DNA of 64,000 bases, taken from the NCBI GenBank assembly GCA_947247005.1, contig OX365949.1, positions 18,169,130-18,233,129 on the forward strand, in the 5' to 3' direction. The notes under the pieces are model-generated. The model made no database searches. It was not told where the DNA came from and saw only the letters and a program-made list of their open reading frames with translations. Positions 13,101-28,100 of this stretch are shown piece by piece. The stretch comes from Spisula solida (taxonomy: Eukaryota > Mollusca > Bivalvia > Venerida > Mactridae). The translations under genes and the position numbers were made by a program. The stretch's first letter is position 1. Each line of letters begins with the position of its first letter.

Positions 13101-16100
13101 TGTTGATTTTCCTCCTCGAGCTGATTCCTTATTGAAGGGAAAGTCGGTACTGGTTAGTATACAGTCCAGGTAAACTGGTTGGGTGAATCAACCACACAAC
13201 TGGACAATTGTTGACAAATGGTGTTAAACCAGAATAAACAAACAAATAAATACTCCTGATGTTTTGTACCACAAGTGGCTATGAAGGACTCTTTCGTCGA
13301 CATTCTATGCTTGACACTCCACACAAGCCTTTCACACACAAACTCACGCACCCCCGCATGCACTAGTTTATTCACTCACTCAACCTAGTGTGTAATACCT
13401 TATAGTCATACTCGTCCATGTCCACAGTTCCTTCCAGTATGAATGTCACTTCTACGGGATTTGTAAGATCGCTTATACTCTCTGCAGCATATGTCTCGGG
13501 GTTTATCAAATAAGCAACTAATATGTCACTCATGCGTGTAGATGGAGTCACTCCAGCCAGCGGCGAATATGGATCAAAAGCAAGCATGGCTGTACTCAAA
13601 TATATTTCAGTGCAATTAAAAAATATTGTGCACTCCCACATATATTCGTACATACTTGATATATCATCTCCAAACATAATCTGAAACGATAAGCCATAAT
13701 ATAAGCTAGAATGTGTTGTGGTTCTTCCGTGATTATTTTAGCAACTACAGATGTTCCAAAACAGACCGCGTAAAGCGTAAAACTACAAGAATGATGCTTT
13801 TAATTATGTTCGCCATCCAGGTGTGTGTACCTTCCGCAATTAAGTATGTATGGTATACAAAATAGATGTGTGTACTTTATCACAAAGTTATGTGTGTGCA
13901 CCAGAAACTCTAAATTGTGGCATTCATTAATATAAAAACTCATATTGACTAATTTAAAGATAACATGTTTCAACTGACACAATTGATTTACAGTACAGTT
14001 AGGATATTGTGAGAGTGACATTGATTTTTATGTGTACACAATTTGTTACAACCATTGTCTGAACAGGTAAAGCGTATATAGTATGGTAGTTTAGCATTGA
14101 AATTAGTGCTGTCCGTATAAGCCTTTATAATTGGTTTAACACCGTAAAAGTGGACTCGACTGCTGACAGTCACTCGATCTATTCCTATCCTGACTGGACT
14201 ATATAACATGTACAAATTATTATATGTATGCAAATTTAAAATACAACATGTATAGTTCTCCAGGGATAAGTCTAGCCTTATCAATAAACAAACAAAGCAC
14301 ATTATAAACACTGCACGGTCAACTGGCCGCCAGTTATCAGTGTAGATTTAAAGAGTATATCATTAAAAGTGTATATGCACAAGATTGAACAAAAATGAAT
14401 ATAGAATATGTATTTAATTTTCATTTTTATTTGTAAACAAAGGATAGTGTTATCTCCGGCGAACTATATAATGTTTAATCAGTTCTGTCTACTATTTATA
14501 TTAAATTGGTTATATTTAAATTTAACATACTATTGTATTAAATGAGTATATAGCTAGGTGCATAAGGTATTGATTTTCACTGCAGCTATATCCAATTCAA
14601 ATGTTTTAAACAATAAACCTGCCCTACGTTCAAGGAAAAATCACGTGACGCACGTTGCGTACCTGTAACATACAGTACGAACAGTTTTGTACTTGGTACG
14701 TACCAGGTACGAAACGTGCGTCACGTGATTTTTACATTGTTTGTATACGAGTGACAGACCTGAATAAACGGACTGTACATATACATTTATAGGTTATAGC
14801 TACATGTACTGAGGTGCTCGTGAAATTTGGTTTCAACACCTCTCGAATATGTTATATTCTACGCTCCAAACAGCTCTTTGATTTCACTATATCATTTGAT
14901 TTACATGAATCATGTAGAGAAACTGAATTTTCGGGCGAGGCAATTGGAGAGTAGTTATACTCCATGACCACTCTACATTAACCATATGAAGTAGCGACAA
15001 ACTGTATATAGTCGGAACAATTTATTCTGAACATGGAGGATTAGAAAAGCGACATATTGTGTTTAAAGAAAAATATAATTTTGAGAATGGGGACTTAGGG
15101 AAGATGTGAAGACAAATTTTGTTAAAAAAACATAATATTGAAAATTGAGAATTCGGAAAGATTTGTGTTGATTTACCGTGACAGGTTCGATCTCGCTGCT
15201 GGTTGAGTCATCAGGAATAATGTCGTACGCCATTATGTCATACCCTGTCATGTTAGTGCCATATACTTGGATGTAAGCCAGGTTTGTAGCTGCTACCGAG
15301 GGTACGTAACTATCATCAAACTGTTGTACCATACCAATCATTATATCACCTATTGCATTGATGAAGGTTTCAGGGTCTTCTTCGTCATACGATAAAACAT
15401 ACGTAGACAATAAAGTTGTAGCCTGAAACAGGGTAAATTTAATCATGTTCAATTCATTTATACATCTACATGAAAAGACATACTGACTTTTTCTCAAATT
15501 AATCATATTTAGGGGTTCCACTAGTTTCTGAATCTGAGGGTAATTTTATACTTTGGACTAAACTTCACCATTTTATAGCCAAAATACCCATGATTTTAAA
15601 AGAAAATGATGCATCACACTTAAATCTTGGAAGTCAAAATGTGACTTTTTGGAAATGTCAAGGGTCACAACCCCTACTCCCGAGTCAAATGGAACCCGTG
15701 ATATTGTATATTGATGTAAATGTTAAGATGAATACTGAGTGGCATTGAAAACGCAACATGCATATTTAACCAATCTAATAAGCGTACACGTATGCATTTA
15801 CCCATGTATCTAAATTGGGACAACGTGTGTTTTATTTCATGACACTTTCATCACATGTAGCCAAGAATTGTGGAATAACAATCGATTGTTGTCAATGATT
15901 GTTTTATGCCAATCTTATCATACCCTTCACAATCACAATTAGCAAATGCTGACATATTAAACAAAACTCAATATTGCAAATTTTGTGCCTCACGTCCTTG
16001 TCCTTTGTAACGACGTTAATGCAGATGTGTACCATTTGTCTAAAGTTTGTGCTTATCATGAAGACAGAAATAAAGCAAACAATGATAAATATTAAGCCCA

Positions 16101-19100
16101 ATTTAGGTTTAGAAAGGCCGACATTTTCCTACTTTTAAAACGGCAAATCAGAATTTAACTTCCCTTGTACTATAAATAGACAGCTTTTGTAAAGTTTGCA
16201 GAGTGATAAACCACCTTATTTTTATATTTTTTTTATTTGATGGATATAAAAATAATTAGCATCAAATCTTCGATTCCTCATACATTTTTTTCAAATTAAA
16301 TACAAAGGTCATACAAAAAGGATTCCGAGGCTTCTTTGATAGCACGAACACAAACTTTCGTTCTGAATTATTTATATTAAATAAAAAAATATCTTGATTT
16401 ATAATATTGTTGCAATTTCAAAGCCACTCAGTTTATACAGCCATTTACATGTCTGCAATGGACCAGATGCTCGCAAGGCAATACAAGATTATTATTGTCT
16501 AACTCATAATGTTCAAAATATTGTTAAAAGACCCCTGACTTAAAATTAGCATTTGTCAAGCATAATATGTGGTTGAAGGTCGTTACCGTTACAGTGATAA
16601 CTAGTTAAATAATTTAAAAAACTACTTAAAAGTAGATAGATATTTATGCCGCAATGCATTCACAGCATTTTATTATTACCCAATACTCACCTCTTCCTCA
16701 GACAGTCCTTGTGGGGCTGATGATGACTCGATTGACCTTTTTCGTCTGCGTTGAAGGCCTAATTAAGTATACAAATATTAACTATTGTAAATACATTGTA
16801 CCGACACATGAAAACAGATGTTAAAGATTTGTTGGTCACAACACTGGGATGGGGGAATACTATTTAGAGATGTCTCTTCTATATATGGCTGATGGCGGTT
16901 GTACCCCCCACCTATGTGTGGATAGTAAAATCGAAGTTTTATACGTCATATTGATCTCGTCATTTATATTAAATGGCATGTACACATACACTGTTGATGT
17001 TGTATCTATTCTAACATATGAACCAGAGACATGAGGCTTTTGCATATGAGGGTTAATGGAAACTGAGATTCAAATACAAGTACATATACAGTTGTATCAC
17101 ATATATCCCATTTTCAACATGGTCTGAAACAGTACTATCTACAGTATTTTTACAGGCCAAAGAAATTATATCACAAAATACAAAGTTTTGAAATTCCTCA
17201 TTATCCGGTTATTACTATATATAAGAGAATTATATAGTAATGACCGGATGATAGGGAATTTCAAAACTCTGTATTTTTTTATATAATTTTTTAGGCCTGT
17301 GGTATTTTACAAGCTTTTTAAGACAATTCTAATAGAAGAACTTATATCACATTAAAATATGGTATAACATTTTCAAATTAAACAGTCTAATCCTTGCAAA
17401 TCAAACACATAATATATACGGTACATACTAAAGCCTCCTGTCAGTTCATCAAGCAATGCACCCGCAACGTTTACCATGGAGTTTAAAGTGGTTCCGTCAA
17501 TGTAACTTTCGCATTGTATAACAATCGCTACTGAGAAGCTCAGGGTAACCATAGTGTTTTCAGTTGTACTGCAAAATATAAATAAATGCATGAAGAATGC
17601 TCCAAATAGTATAGCACAGATTTGATATGATCCTGACCTTTCTGCATGAACATATTACAAGGTTTTTGCGTTGAATATATAAATTTCCGCGAGCAAATCG
17701 TGCACTATCGGTCCTTAAGATTTGTGTAGGTATCACACCTCGGGCGTCTTCGTGATAGTCCCCGCTTGTGAAAACATATAACCAGGATTATATACAGACA
17801 ATATATCATTTGTTAAATTATGCAAATAGTAGTTCGAAAGTCGTGTCAAATCCTCTGGACCATACCATAGATCTTTTACGTTTAAAGTCACATTATCTTT
17901 CCCAAAACTTTTTTCCTGATCATCCAGTAAATATACTAAATACAAAGAATTAGTATGTTTTTCACAAACGATTTATTATTGACGACAGAATATCAGCTAT
18001 ATTTGTCGAAATAGTATGCCAAAAATCACATTAAGTAAAATGTATGGATGACACAATACTAACTTTGCAAGAGTTGCTCCCCTTAGACTTTAAATTATGC
18101 ATTTATTGTTTACATTTTGATATTTTGTTTACCTACCAACTTGAGGCTTTATTTCGTTTTCTTTCAGCTGTTGGTGTTTTCCACCTTTGTGACTCAACTT
18201 AAGTGCTCAAAATGCATCATTTTGCAGACGGGTCGCCAAGATATTGGCTTTTAAAAATAGCCATTTAAGGCATAATGGGACTTTAAGTTTTATTGTGTCA
18301 TCCCTTTAATTGCTGCTGTATTTTTATGGTCGTTTCGCTCTTATTTCTTCTGTTCTCTCTTAGTTTTGGATTTTCACGACGATATACAAAAATACTGCAG
18401 CGCACAGATAATCCAAAGCCACACAGAAACAAAGGAAGCGCCTAGCCATCCACACAAGAGTCAGACATAGAACGAACCATACATATCCCCAAAAATGCCC
18501 CCGCAATGAATTACACACTGTGTACAACGCGATTCGTGACATTTCGGATATCAGCAGCACGTGAAATTGTACAAATACGCGGATATGATAACTGGTTTAA
18601 ACATCATAAATACTGGTAAAATGTCACATTGTTTCCAATATTAAATATAGACATTTCCTGACCTAGATATATAATTCAACAAAGTTGGTGAAATAGTTCC
18701 TTTAAAGGCATTTGCTACAGTCTCCAAAATATAATTCCACATAATAGATTATGATGAAGGTTTGTACATGTCTATAACAAGAGCATGTAGTGATGCACTG
18801 AAAACAAAATAAACAAGAGGGGCATGATGGTCCTAAATCTCTCACCTGAGTATAGTTTGCCGGGGATAACTGAGACTAGCCTTATCAATAAACAAACATA
18901 TCAAATTATAAACACTGCACGGTCGACTGGCCGCCAGTTATCAGTGTAGATTTAAAGAGTTTATCAGTAAAAGCCTATATCCTTTTCGCTACAACGATTT
19001 TTTGGGGGGCTATGAGAAATTCATATGGTCCCTATACCCCGTCCTTGAGACACTATTGACTTGCAGCACTGATAAAAACTCTATACATCCGGATGCTACA

Positions 19101-22100
19101 CACCTGCTCCAAACTGAAGGTAGGAAAAATTGTCAAGATTTGGACTATAGGTCACTTGAAATGACAATGTGACGGTGACCCTTGAGCGAAAAACTTCTTT
19201 TTTCTTTTTTTTAACTTGACAGGCCTACTTTTGGGCCCCTTTAGGGCATTGATCCTGACCCCATTATCAAGCCTTATATTCCTTCTTTAGAAAATTAAAA
19301 ACTTTTTGGCGCTAAATGTTAAAGCAATTCCACAGTGATTCGTACCGCAATGGCGGGTATGACCAGTAATTTCAGTTTTGTAAAATCTACGTTCAAAGTC
19401 CTCTTTAAAAGGGTCCAGCAGGCCCAAAATCCTGTGCACGACCCTGGGCCCGTAATATCCTTTAGTCTTGGATGCCTGTGTACCACTGACAGCAAAATTC
19501 CCGATTTTGGGCATTTAGGTCGAAAACTACTGAAGGCCGAAATGGCTATCCTGGCGAGTCTGCATTAGTACGCTAAGGTAGCGGAAAGGATATGCATAAG
19601 TTTGGGAAAAAACTAGAGCTATCACTGGAGTGATGAATCATACCCCCGCTGCACTGCATTGACACAGGAATATTATTTAAAATTGCAGTCTTGCTATATA
19701 ACCTTTGACCTCTACGTGTGACCTTGACCTTTGACCTAGGGACCTGGGTCTTGTGCATGACACACGGTCTTGTTGTGGTGACCATTTGTACCAAGCAATT
19801 TTAAAATCCAGTGAGAACTGACAAAGTAACAGAGCGGACACGATTTTGCTAACAAACCAACAGACCGACCGGCCAACACGTTGACTCCAGTATACCCTCT
19901 TCAAACTTTGTTTTCAGGTGTATAATGAATATCGAAAATATATTTAATTTTCATTTTTATTTTTAAACAAAGGCTTGTGTTATCTCTGACGAACTATACC
20001 ATGCCTTCTTATATTACGTAAACATGTTCATGCCTCGCCCCAAGCAGCCATTATTTTTAACGAAACAAAGAAATTAGGAATTTGATAGAGGGTCACTCGA
20101 GGAAATTCCTATGGAATTAAATTGAAATTACCAGGTAGGCCAGCCGTTTCTAAGAAGCAGATTTTAAAAAGTTTTCTGTATATACGAGGGTCATTCAATA
20201 TATTCGTAGACATAGGCAGTCAGCACGTACCCAACCACTCCCCAAGCCAAGTCAGATTTTACCACTGTTTACTATCTATGACAGGCTACTAATACAATTG
20301 CCGATTATAAAAGTGCCTGTCACATTTGTAGCCGTGTAGGTTTATTATTCATTGAAATACGGGTATCAGCGTGTAGCTACTGTATTTTACTTTTGGGATA
20401 TATCAACACTTCAGTCCTTAAATATACACCCTTTACACACCGAACGTTGGAATCAGGAATACAATTCCTTAATTTGGTCGCTAACTTAGACGTTCAGCAA
20501 AACCCAGATTTCAACGCTTGTAAACGTGAATTTTGCCTTGAAACAGAATGTATGCTTCACAAACGGGCCTAGCTAGTCATCCTTTCAGTTAGTGTCACTA
20601 AATAATTTACCTCACATGCCTATTAAACATGGCAATATTTCACTAGATCGATAATAGAAAAAATGTACGAAATTCGCCACCGTCAATTTCCAATTCTATT
20701 TAGTATTCCGATAACCTTTCGACCTCATCAGATTTCGAAGCGATCGTTTGATTGGCTAGACTGTGTGTCGCGTCATTCATAGTTGTTCAATTGTGAAAGC
20801 TCGACCATTTCCGTTTGTTTCCGGTGTATATACTGAACTTCTAAATTGGTGACCAAACCAAATTCCCGGTTCTGACTTATATTGTGTTAAGGGTGTGTAT
20901 TTAAGGACTGAACTGAACTGAACTGAAATAAGTTAAGCACACCCCGACTTAATTGAGCTAAGAAATAGTAATTTGATAAGTAGCGATAGCAATTTAGTAA
21001 TCATTAACCAGTAATTTTATGAGTTTACTTTATTCTTATCCAAATTATTGCAGCATAAGCAAATGTGTTGTTTTTTACCAAAAATGTAGGTGTTTATAAG
21101 TATGGTGTTGGAGCGTTTACAAAACATTTACTGGTGGATATTTTTGGTAAATGTTGCAATTACTTAACCTTGAATGACATTATGTAGCCAAATTTTAAAT
21201 AACGTGTGTAACCGCCACGTGCCCGGATGACAGCCTCAACCCTTCTCCTCATACTACCAGTAAGACGCCTAATGCGATTTTGAGACAAATTTTGTCATTC
21301 TTGGTGCAGAGCTTGTTGGTTGGAACCTCAGATCATAGAGAAAGATCCATTGGTCAGATGAAAGCAGGTTCCTTCTGCACGTCATAGACGGATGCATTCG
21401 AGTGAGGAGGCAACGAAATACAGCCTACACACATCTCATGGCGGTTATACACGTTATCAAAATTTGTGAACGAGTGCCTGTGTTTTATTCACCGTCAACA
21501 TACAATAACAGAGTTTTTATTTAAGAAATTTAAGAATTGTTGACGAAGACATTTAAAGTTTAAAGGACATTCAATTTGTCTGTTATAGGTAAACGGTGCA
21601 ATGAATTGTCTGAGGTCTTCCAATTATAGAAATAGTAGTGAATGCCTTTATGTTGTCAACGAAATAGTATCTTCATATATTTACGCGTGATTTAACGGGT
21701 ACCAACTGTCAATCGAGACTCTGCAGATGTTATAACACGAAACATGCATGAACCTAAGTACATAGCTGCACAACAACACATGCTATTAAAATTTCTTTGA
21801 ACTTTGATGATTGTGGTACATTCACTTTTCAACCTACGGACGACACAAGCCAAATTTCATCAAATTTCATCATTTCAAAGGCCACAACTCTGCTTATATA
21901 TTACTGGTTGGATTGGAATAAAGATATGTGTACAACAACATTTGCTGACTATTATTCCTATGATGTTTGATGACTGCATTCTCGTTCACCAGAGTATTCT
22001 TCGTCCGAAACTGGGAACTTGACTAACCACTGATGTATGAGGATGGATGACTGTAGCACAATAACTTGTCAAAACAAGCAATTTTTATCCACAATTTCTA

Positions 22101-25100
22101 GAGCCATAATTGTGCTGAAAATGGTCTGATTCGAAAAAAAAATATATAGGTGCACAACGCACACCAACTTATATTTCTATGAAGTTTGAAGAATGTAACA
22201 CTATTACCTTTCAAGTTACAGATGACACAATATTTTGGGACACACGGACAAATCAAAATGCCGCCACAAAATAACATCTACTTGTACTGAGTCATTCAGC
22301 TATTTATAATTTATTATACTTTTCGACAGCTTGGACTTGGGCGGATATGCGCTTGTTTAATTGGGCATTGTGTCTTTATGCGTTTTATGTTTCCTGTGCT
22401 CGGTTGGTTCAGTTGGACATTGTGCTTTGTGTGTTTTTAATGTTTTCTGTGCTCGGTTGGTTAAGTTGAGTGCTGCCTTCCCTGTTTGACTTAATATACT
22501 ATTTTTGTATATTTGGTGGGAACTTAAAAATGTATACAAACAATCAATTCAACATCCGTTTTTACCTGGTAGATATATATTTAGGAAATACAAAATGTAT
22601 AAGCAGAAATAGCAAAAACACCAACGTTGATTTGAAACATTATACTTACAAGCAAACCTGCAAAGTTGCAACTATAGCAACATTTACGGAGTCATAAAGT
22701 GCCGCATTGGCACTACTGACTTCATCCTCAGTGTAAGATGACGTATCTGCAGTTTCGAATCCCGCAAGCAGAACTGGCAAAAGGCTGGAAAGTAGTGAAT
22801 CATCAGCTGCAAGAAAGAGACGTGAGTAATGTTAACATGCAGTACCCAGTTAGAGTCTGTTTTAAGACATCATCCGTTCAACCGACTGTACACTTTAGCC
22901 CCATTAGAGCCGAAAGTTGACTGTTATTAACACGTTGCTGTTGGCCCTCACAGGTACCTTTTTATACACTTGGGTAAGTGGAGCATTGTCATTATGTGGG
23001 CTATTCTTTTGTTCACGGAAATTGACCAGCGGTACAGATGGACATCGAACCTGGTTACTCTAGAAGCCACCGATCTGCCTCTGAGCCACCACTCCCTACA
23101 TATTTAATGTATCTAAACAAATATATTTCATTTAAATTACTGGTACATGTATAACGTTAGTTGAAATATTTTTGGAGAAGTGAAACACACTAAAATTATC
23201 ACTATTGTCATTTGACGTTTACACTTGTCAACCTCTTTTTCATTTTTTCATTCATTTTAGGTCGGCAACCCTTCAATGAATATTATGCTCATTTTGGGCA
23301 CTCAAAAATAAAATATGATGATCTTATATTAATATTCCAAATTTGGACTGTGCCACAAACTGCGATGTGGTTCATTTTACTAAAATGATTAATCCCCTAG
23401 ATCATACGTCATGTGATATATTAACAAGTCGGGGCCATATGGGCTGGCAATATCATAACCTGACTAAGTACAGTCATCTAAACCTCAAACAATTCAGGTC
23501 TTATTTTATCTTATTCTATCGAGTGATGATCTATTATTTTCGACCATGGTGTCGTCAGAAAAAACGTAAATATGCCTAGCTTTTTTTGCCCCTGGTGTGG
23601 AGTAGAACAAGACAAAATAACAAGGGCTAATAATTGTTTTTTTTTTCATTATGTAGCACCTAAATATAAACATGCTACATTATCTGATTGCGATGATTTC
23701 GAAACCAGTCCTAATATGAATTGTCTCGTTTCAAGTCCAGTCACCTAATGTCATTCTTCCTTCTTTTATTTACTAGGTAGTTCACAATCATATTGTGTGG
23801 TGACTTTTATTTCAGTATGATGCAACAGTCTTCAACAGCACAATACTATCTAATGTAAATGCACAGTAGCTTTTTTCACATGATATTCTTTGTATTCTTT
23901 GGGAAGTATTCGTTTTATTGCCTTTGACTTGGACAATTGTTATGCCTGGTCATTGGTTTTGTCCCTGCCTAATTGGCCAATGAGCTCCGGGTGTTCGCTC
24001 TCTAGCAATACTTACCTACAGTAACATAAAAAGGAACTACGTAAAGCACCATGCCTATAACGTCTATTGCACCTGTCACCACAATGTTCTCACTTGCTGA
24101 TGCTGATACACAATTGTCGTCAATGCAACACTCGACCAGGACCCAATATTCTCCTGAAATATTTATTTAAAAAAGTAACGTACGAACAAATTAACCTGTC
24201 AACAATTTATTTTGTCTTCATACACAAATCAGTCCAAGGTTACCTGTGTCTTCATACACATACATACATCAGTCCAATGTTACATGTGTCTTCATTCACA
24301 TACATTAATCAATCCAAGGTTACCTGTGTCTTCATACACATACATAAAGCAGTCCAAGGTTACCTGTGTCTTCATACACATACATAAATCAGTCAAAGTC
24401 AGCCTGTATCTTCATATACATATATAAATCAATCCAAGGTTACCTGTGTCTTCATTCACTTACATAAATCGCTCCAAGTTTACCTGTGTCTTCTTACACC
24501 TACATAAATCAGTCCAAGGTTACCTGTGTCTTCATTCACATACATAAATCAATCCAAGGTTACCTGTGTCTTCATTCACATACATAAATCGGTCCAAGTT
24601 TACCTGTGTCTTCATACGCATACATAAATCAATCCAAGGTTACCTGTGTCTTCATACACTTATATAAATCGGTCCAAGGTTACCTTTGTCTTCATACACA
24701 TACATAAATCAGTCCAAGGTTACCTGTGTCTTCATTCACATATATAAATCAGTCCTAATTAACAAATGTCTTCAGTCTCATACATAAATCAGTCCTAATT
24801 AACATGTATCTTAAGTCACAGACTAATACATTAATCAATCATACTTAATACAATCGATTCTGTCTCGTACATAAATCAGCCCTAATTAACACATGTCTTC
24901 AGTCTCTTACATAAATCAGCCTTAATTAACACATGTCTTCAGTCTCTTACATAAATCAGCCCTAATTAACACATGTCTTCAGTCTTTTACATAAATCAGC
25001 CTTAATTAACACATATCTTCAGTCTCTTACATAAATCAGCCCTAATTAACACATGTCTTCAGTCTCTTACATAAATCAGCCTTAATTAACACATGTCTTC

Positions 25101-28100
25101 AGTCTCTTACATAAATCAGCCCTAATAAATACATGTCTTCAGTCTCATACATAAATCAGCCTTAATTAACACATATCTTCAGTCTCTTACATAAATAAGC
25201 CCTAATTAACACATGTCTTCAGTCTCTTACATAAATCAGCCCTAATAAATACATGTCTTTAGTCTCTTACATAAATCAGACCAAATTATTACATGTCTTC
25301 AGTCTCTTACATAAATCAGCCTTAATTAACACATGTCTTTAGTCTTATACATAAATCAGCCTTAATTAACACATGTCTTTAGTCTCTTACATTAATCAGC
25401 CCTAATTAACACATGTCTTTAGTCTTATACATAAATCAGCCCTAATTAACACATGTCTTCAGTCTCTTACATAAATTAGCCTTAATTAACACATGTCTTC
25501 AGTCTCTTACATAAATCAGTCCTAATTAACACATGTCTTCAGTCTATTACATAAATCAGTCCTAATTAACACATGTCTTCAGTCTATTACATAAATCAGT
25601 CCTAATTAACACATGTCTTCAGTCTCTTACATAAATCAGCCTTAATTAACACATGTCTTTAGTCTTATACATAAATCAGCCCTAATAAATACATGTCTTT
25701 AGTCTCTTGCATAAATCAGACCAAATTAATACATGTCTTTAGTCTCTTACATTAATCAACCCTAATTAACACATGTCTTCAGTCTCGTACATAAATCAGC
25801 CCTAATTAACACATGTATTCAGTCGCTTACATAAATCTGCCCTAATTAACACATGTTCTCAGTCTCTTACATAAATCAGCCCTAATTAATACATGTCTTC
25901 AGTCTCTTACATAAGTCAGTTTTGTCTTTAGTCTCATATATGAAACATAGTTAACACTGGAGATGGACCTTACATACCTTCCAAATCAATATGGAAGTCG
26001 AATCCTGCAGCTGGACTGGATGACAAGGTATTTATCTGAATGGGACTTTCTTCACTCCCATCCAATACAGACTGATAATACCCATTACAAATGAAATCCT
26101 CATAGTGTGACCATCCTGTCATTATCACCCTGTATTCATTTGTTGATTCATCTATAGTAACAACCTGCAAGATTAAGGTAGAACCAGTGGATTAAAAATT
26201 GTCGGAGTCTTTATACAAATTTTGTACCATTGTACTATTGCAGTTATTTCCAATTTAAAACTGAACCTTAAAGTTCCGTGTTTTAGATAATGACGTTGCT
26301 ATGACGTCTTGAAGTTGCTATGTAAACAAGTTAACCCCATTCTCACACCTTCTATAAGCTCAATTTAACAGTTGATTTATAGTCAATATTTCACCTTCAG
26401 TTATTATTCATGGGGAGTAGTGGACATGTACGAACTGAAACTGAAACGGACAAATTAAACTGAATAAAGCGATTTTATCCAGGGGTTTTCTCAGAGGATT
26501 ATTAGACATGTCCATTTGACTGAATTCATACAGATTGTTACAACTGCATAAAATATTATATGCAATGCATGACATCTACATAAAAGGGCTATCCGATATA
26601 CAGACATACAGTATCTGCATTTTGTGTACAGGTATAGTATAGTACAGCTTTTTAAACTATAAAATTCTAATGACAAAATATCCTTATGCATATATTGATA
26701 CATGCATAGTCATACATTAACCAATTTCGATAGCATGGATTCATTGTTCAAATTCTTCCAAACATATCATATAGGAGAGCATCCATTGATGTGCTGATAT
26801 CCTTTTTTTTTTTTTTTTTTTAAAATGCCGAGCATAGCCTTTATTTGCCAATCAGCTTTATGCTGAAATATGGCAGGCATATATGTGTGCCCCCACCCGG
26901 ATTTGAACCCGGGTCGCCAGATTAGACGGCAAGCGCGCTAACCATTGAGCTACATATCGCCAACAGGAAATAATTGATTGCCGCAGTGATTGAGTCTACT
27001 ATTACGACACTAAATGAATTAAAAAGGCTCATCTAGACAATCTAAACTTGTAATGCCAAATCATAATACTACATTCACTTTACCTGTTTAGACAATGGTA
27101 AAACAACCATTGTATTTAATAATCTGTTTGAGTACACATAAATAACCACTTTCACATTAGCCTATTATCACAGTGCTGGGTGTAATCAGTATTACAGTGA
27201 ACGATGTATGGTCAGTCTTACAGCCTATTGTGGTCGAGTGAATATCGTTGTAGACATTTCTACCACTGACTTTGTCTTTCCAAGTTCAGGCCCAATTAGC
27301 GCATCGTCTTTTAAAAATATGATTATTACCTATACAGTTTTTTTTTATCATTCAAGCGTGTTTGTTTGGAATGATACCACCACATTTTTGTCTCAGTAAA
27401 AATGTTTATACTTAATTTTACATTGTGTATGTCTTCCTTTTTAAATTTAATAACCATAAAGTTAAAAGACATCTTCTTATCAACAACATATACCACTTAT
27501 GTATCTTTTTATTAACACTACAACATTGGATCTATAATAAAATATGGAAGCAGTACAGCAATAGATTTTCTTTTAAAAACAAGACTGCGTTCAATAAACG
27601 CTTATGCCCCCTGTGGAAGCCTTGTCAATAAATAAGTCCAAAATTAGGTCAAGGTGAAGGTCAAAATGGGGTTAGGTGATACAGGTGTGTGGAGAGTGTT
27701 CATATACAACATCCATGCAAGTATAAAAGCTTTGTAGCAAGCCATATTAATGCTAGAAGAAACGGTCAATTTGGGTTAACCAGGACGGACGGACGGACGA
27801 ACGGACGGACGAACGGACGAACGGACGGACGGACAGGTGCATCACTATATGCCTCCCGATCTATCGATACGGGGGCATAAAAATAGGAGAGCCAAATTGT
27901 CCCCAAATCGCTCAAATGTCCTTACACGGACCAGCTAACCAAATGTCAAAATTAAAAAGAGTTTCTACCGATGACCTATGTGACCACGATTCATAAAGAT
28001 AAAGTCATAATTGGACCATCTAATACATCCTACAGCTTTCACGCGAATTTGACCGTGGATTAAGACCCTATACAGTAAGAGGCATGTTTTTGTACAGAAT

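Noticed and set aside
18600..18790. Minus-strand frame reading ILETVANAFKGTISPTLLNY
   Set aside because: Helix-like, but no acceptor/donor pair gives phases compatible with exons 20 and 21.
22538..22565. Possible 28-nt microexon between exon 20 and the exon-like frame at 17737-17935
   Set aside because: It would fix the phase only if exon 20 used a poor GTTTGC donor. Direct splicing of exon 20 (GTAAGT) to exon 21 needs no extra exon and the 17.7-kb frame is a repeat.
24067..24427. Plus-strand frames of 106 and 71 codons with repeated CLHTHT-like words
   Set aside because: They are read-through of the 40-bp minisatellite and of the antisense of exon 19; no splice or start support.
24212..25950. 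CRISPR-like alternation
   Set aside because: The units are contiguous 40-bp tandem copies without unique spacers, in a eukaryotic intron.
26880..26962. tRNA gene on the minus strand
   Set aside because: A and B boxes are present but the sequence continues into a SINE body and poly(A), and similar heads recur in other copies.
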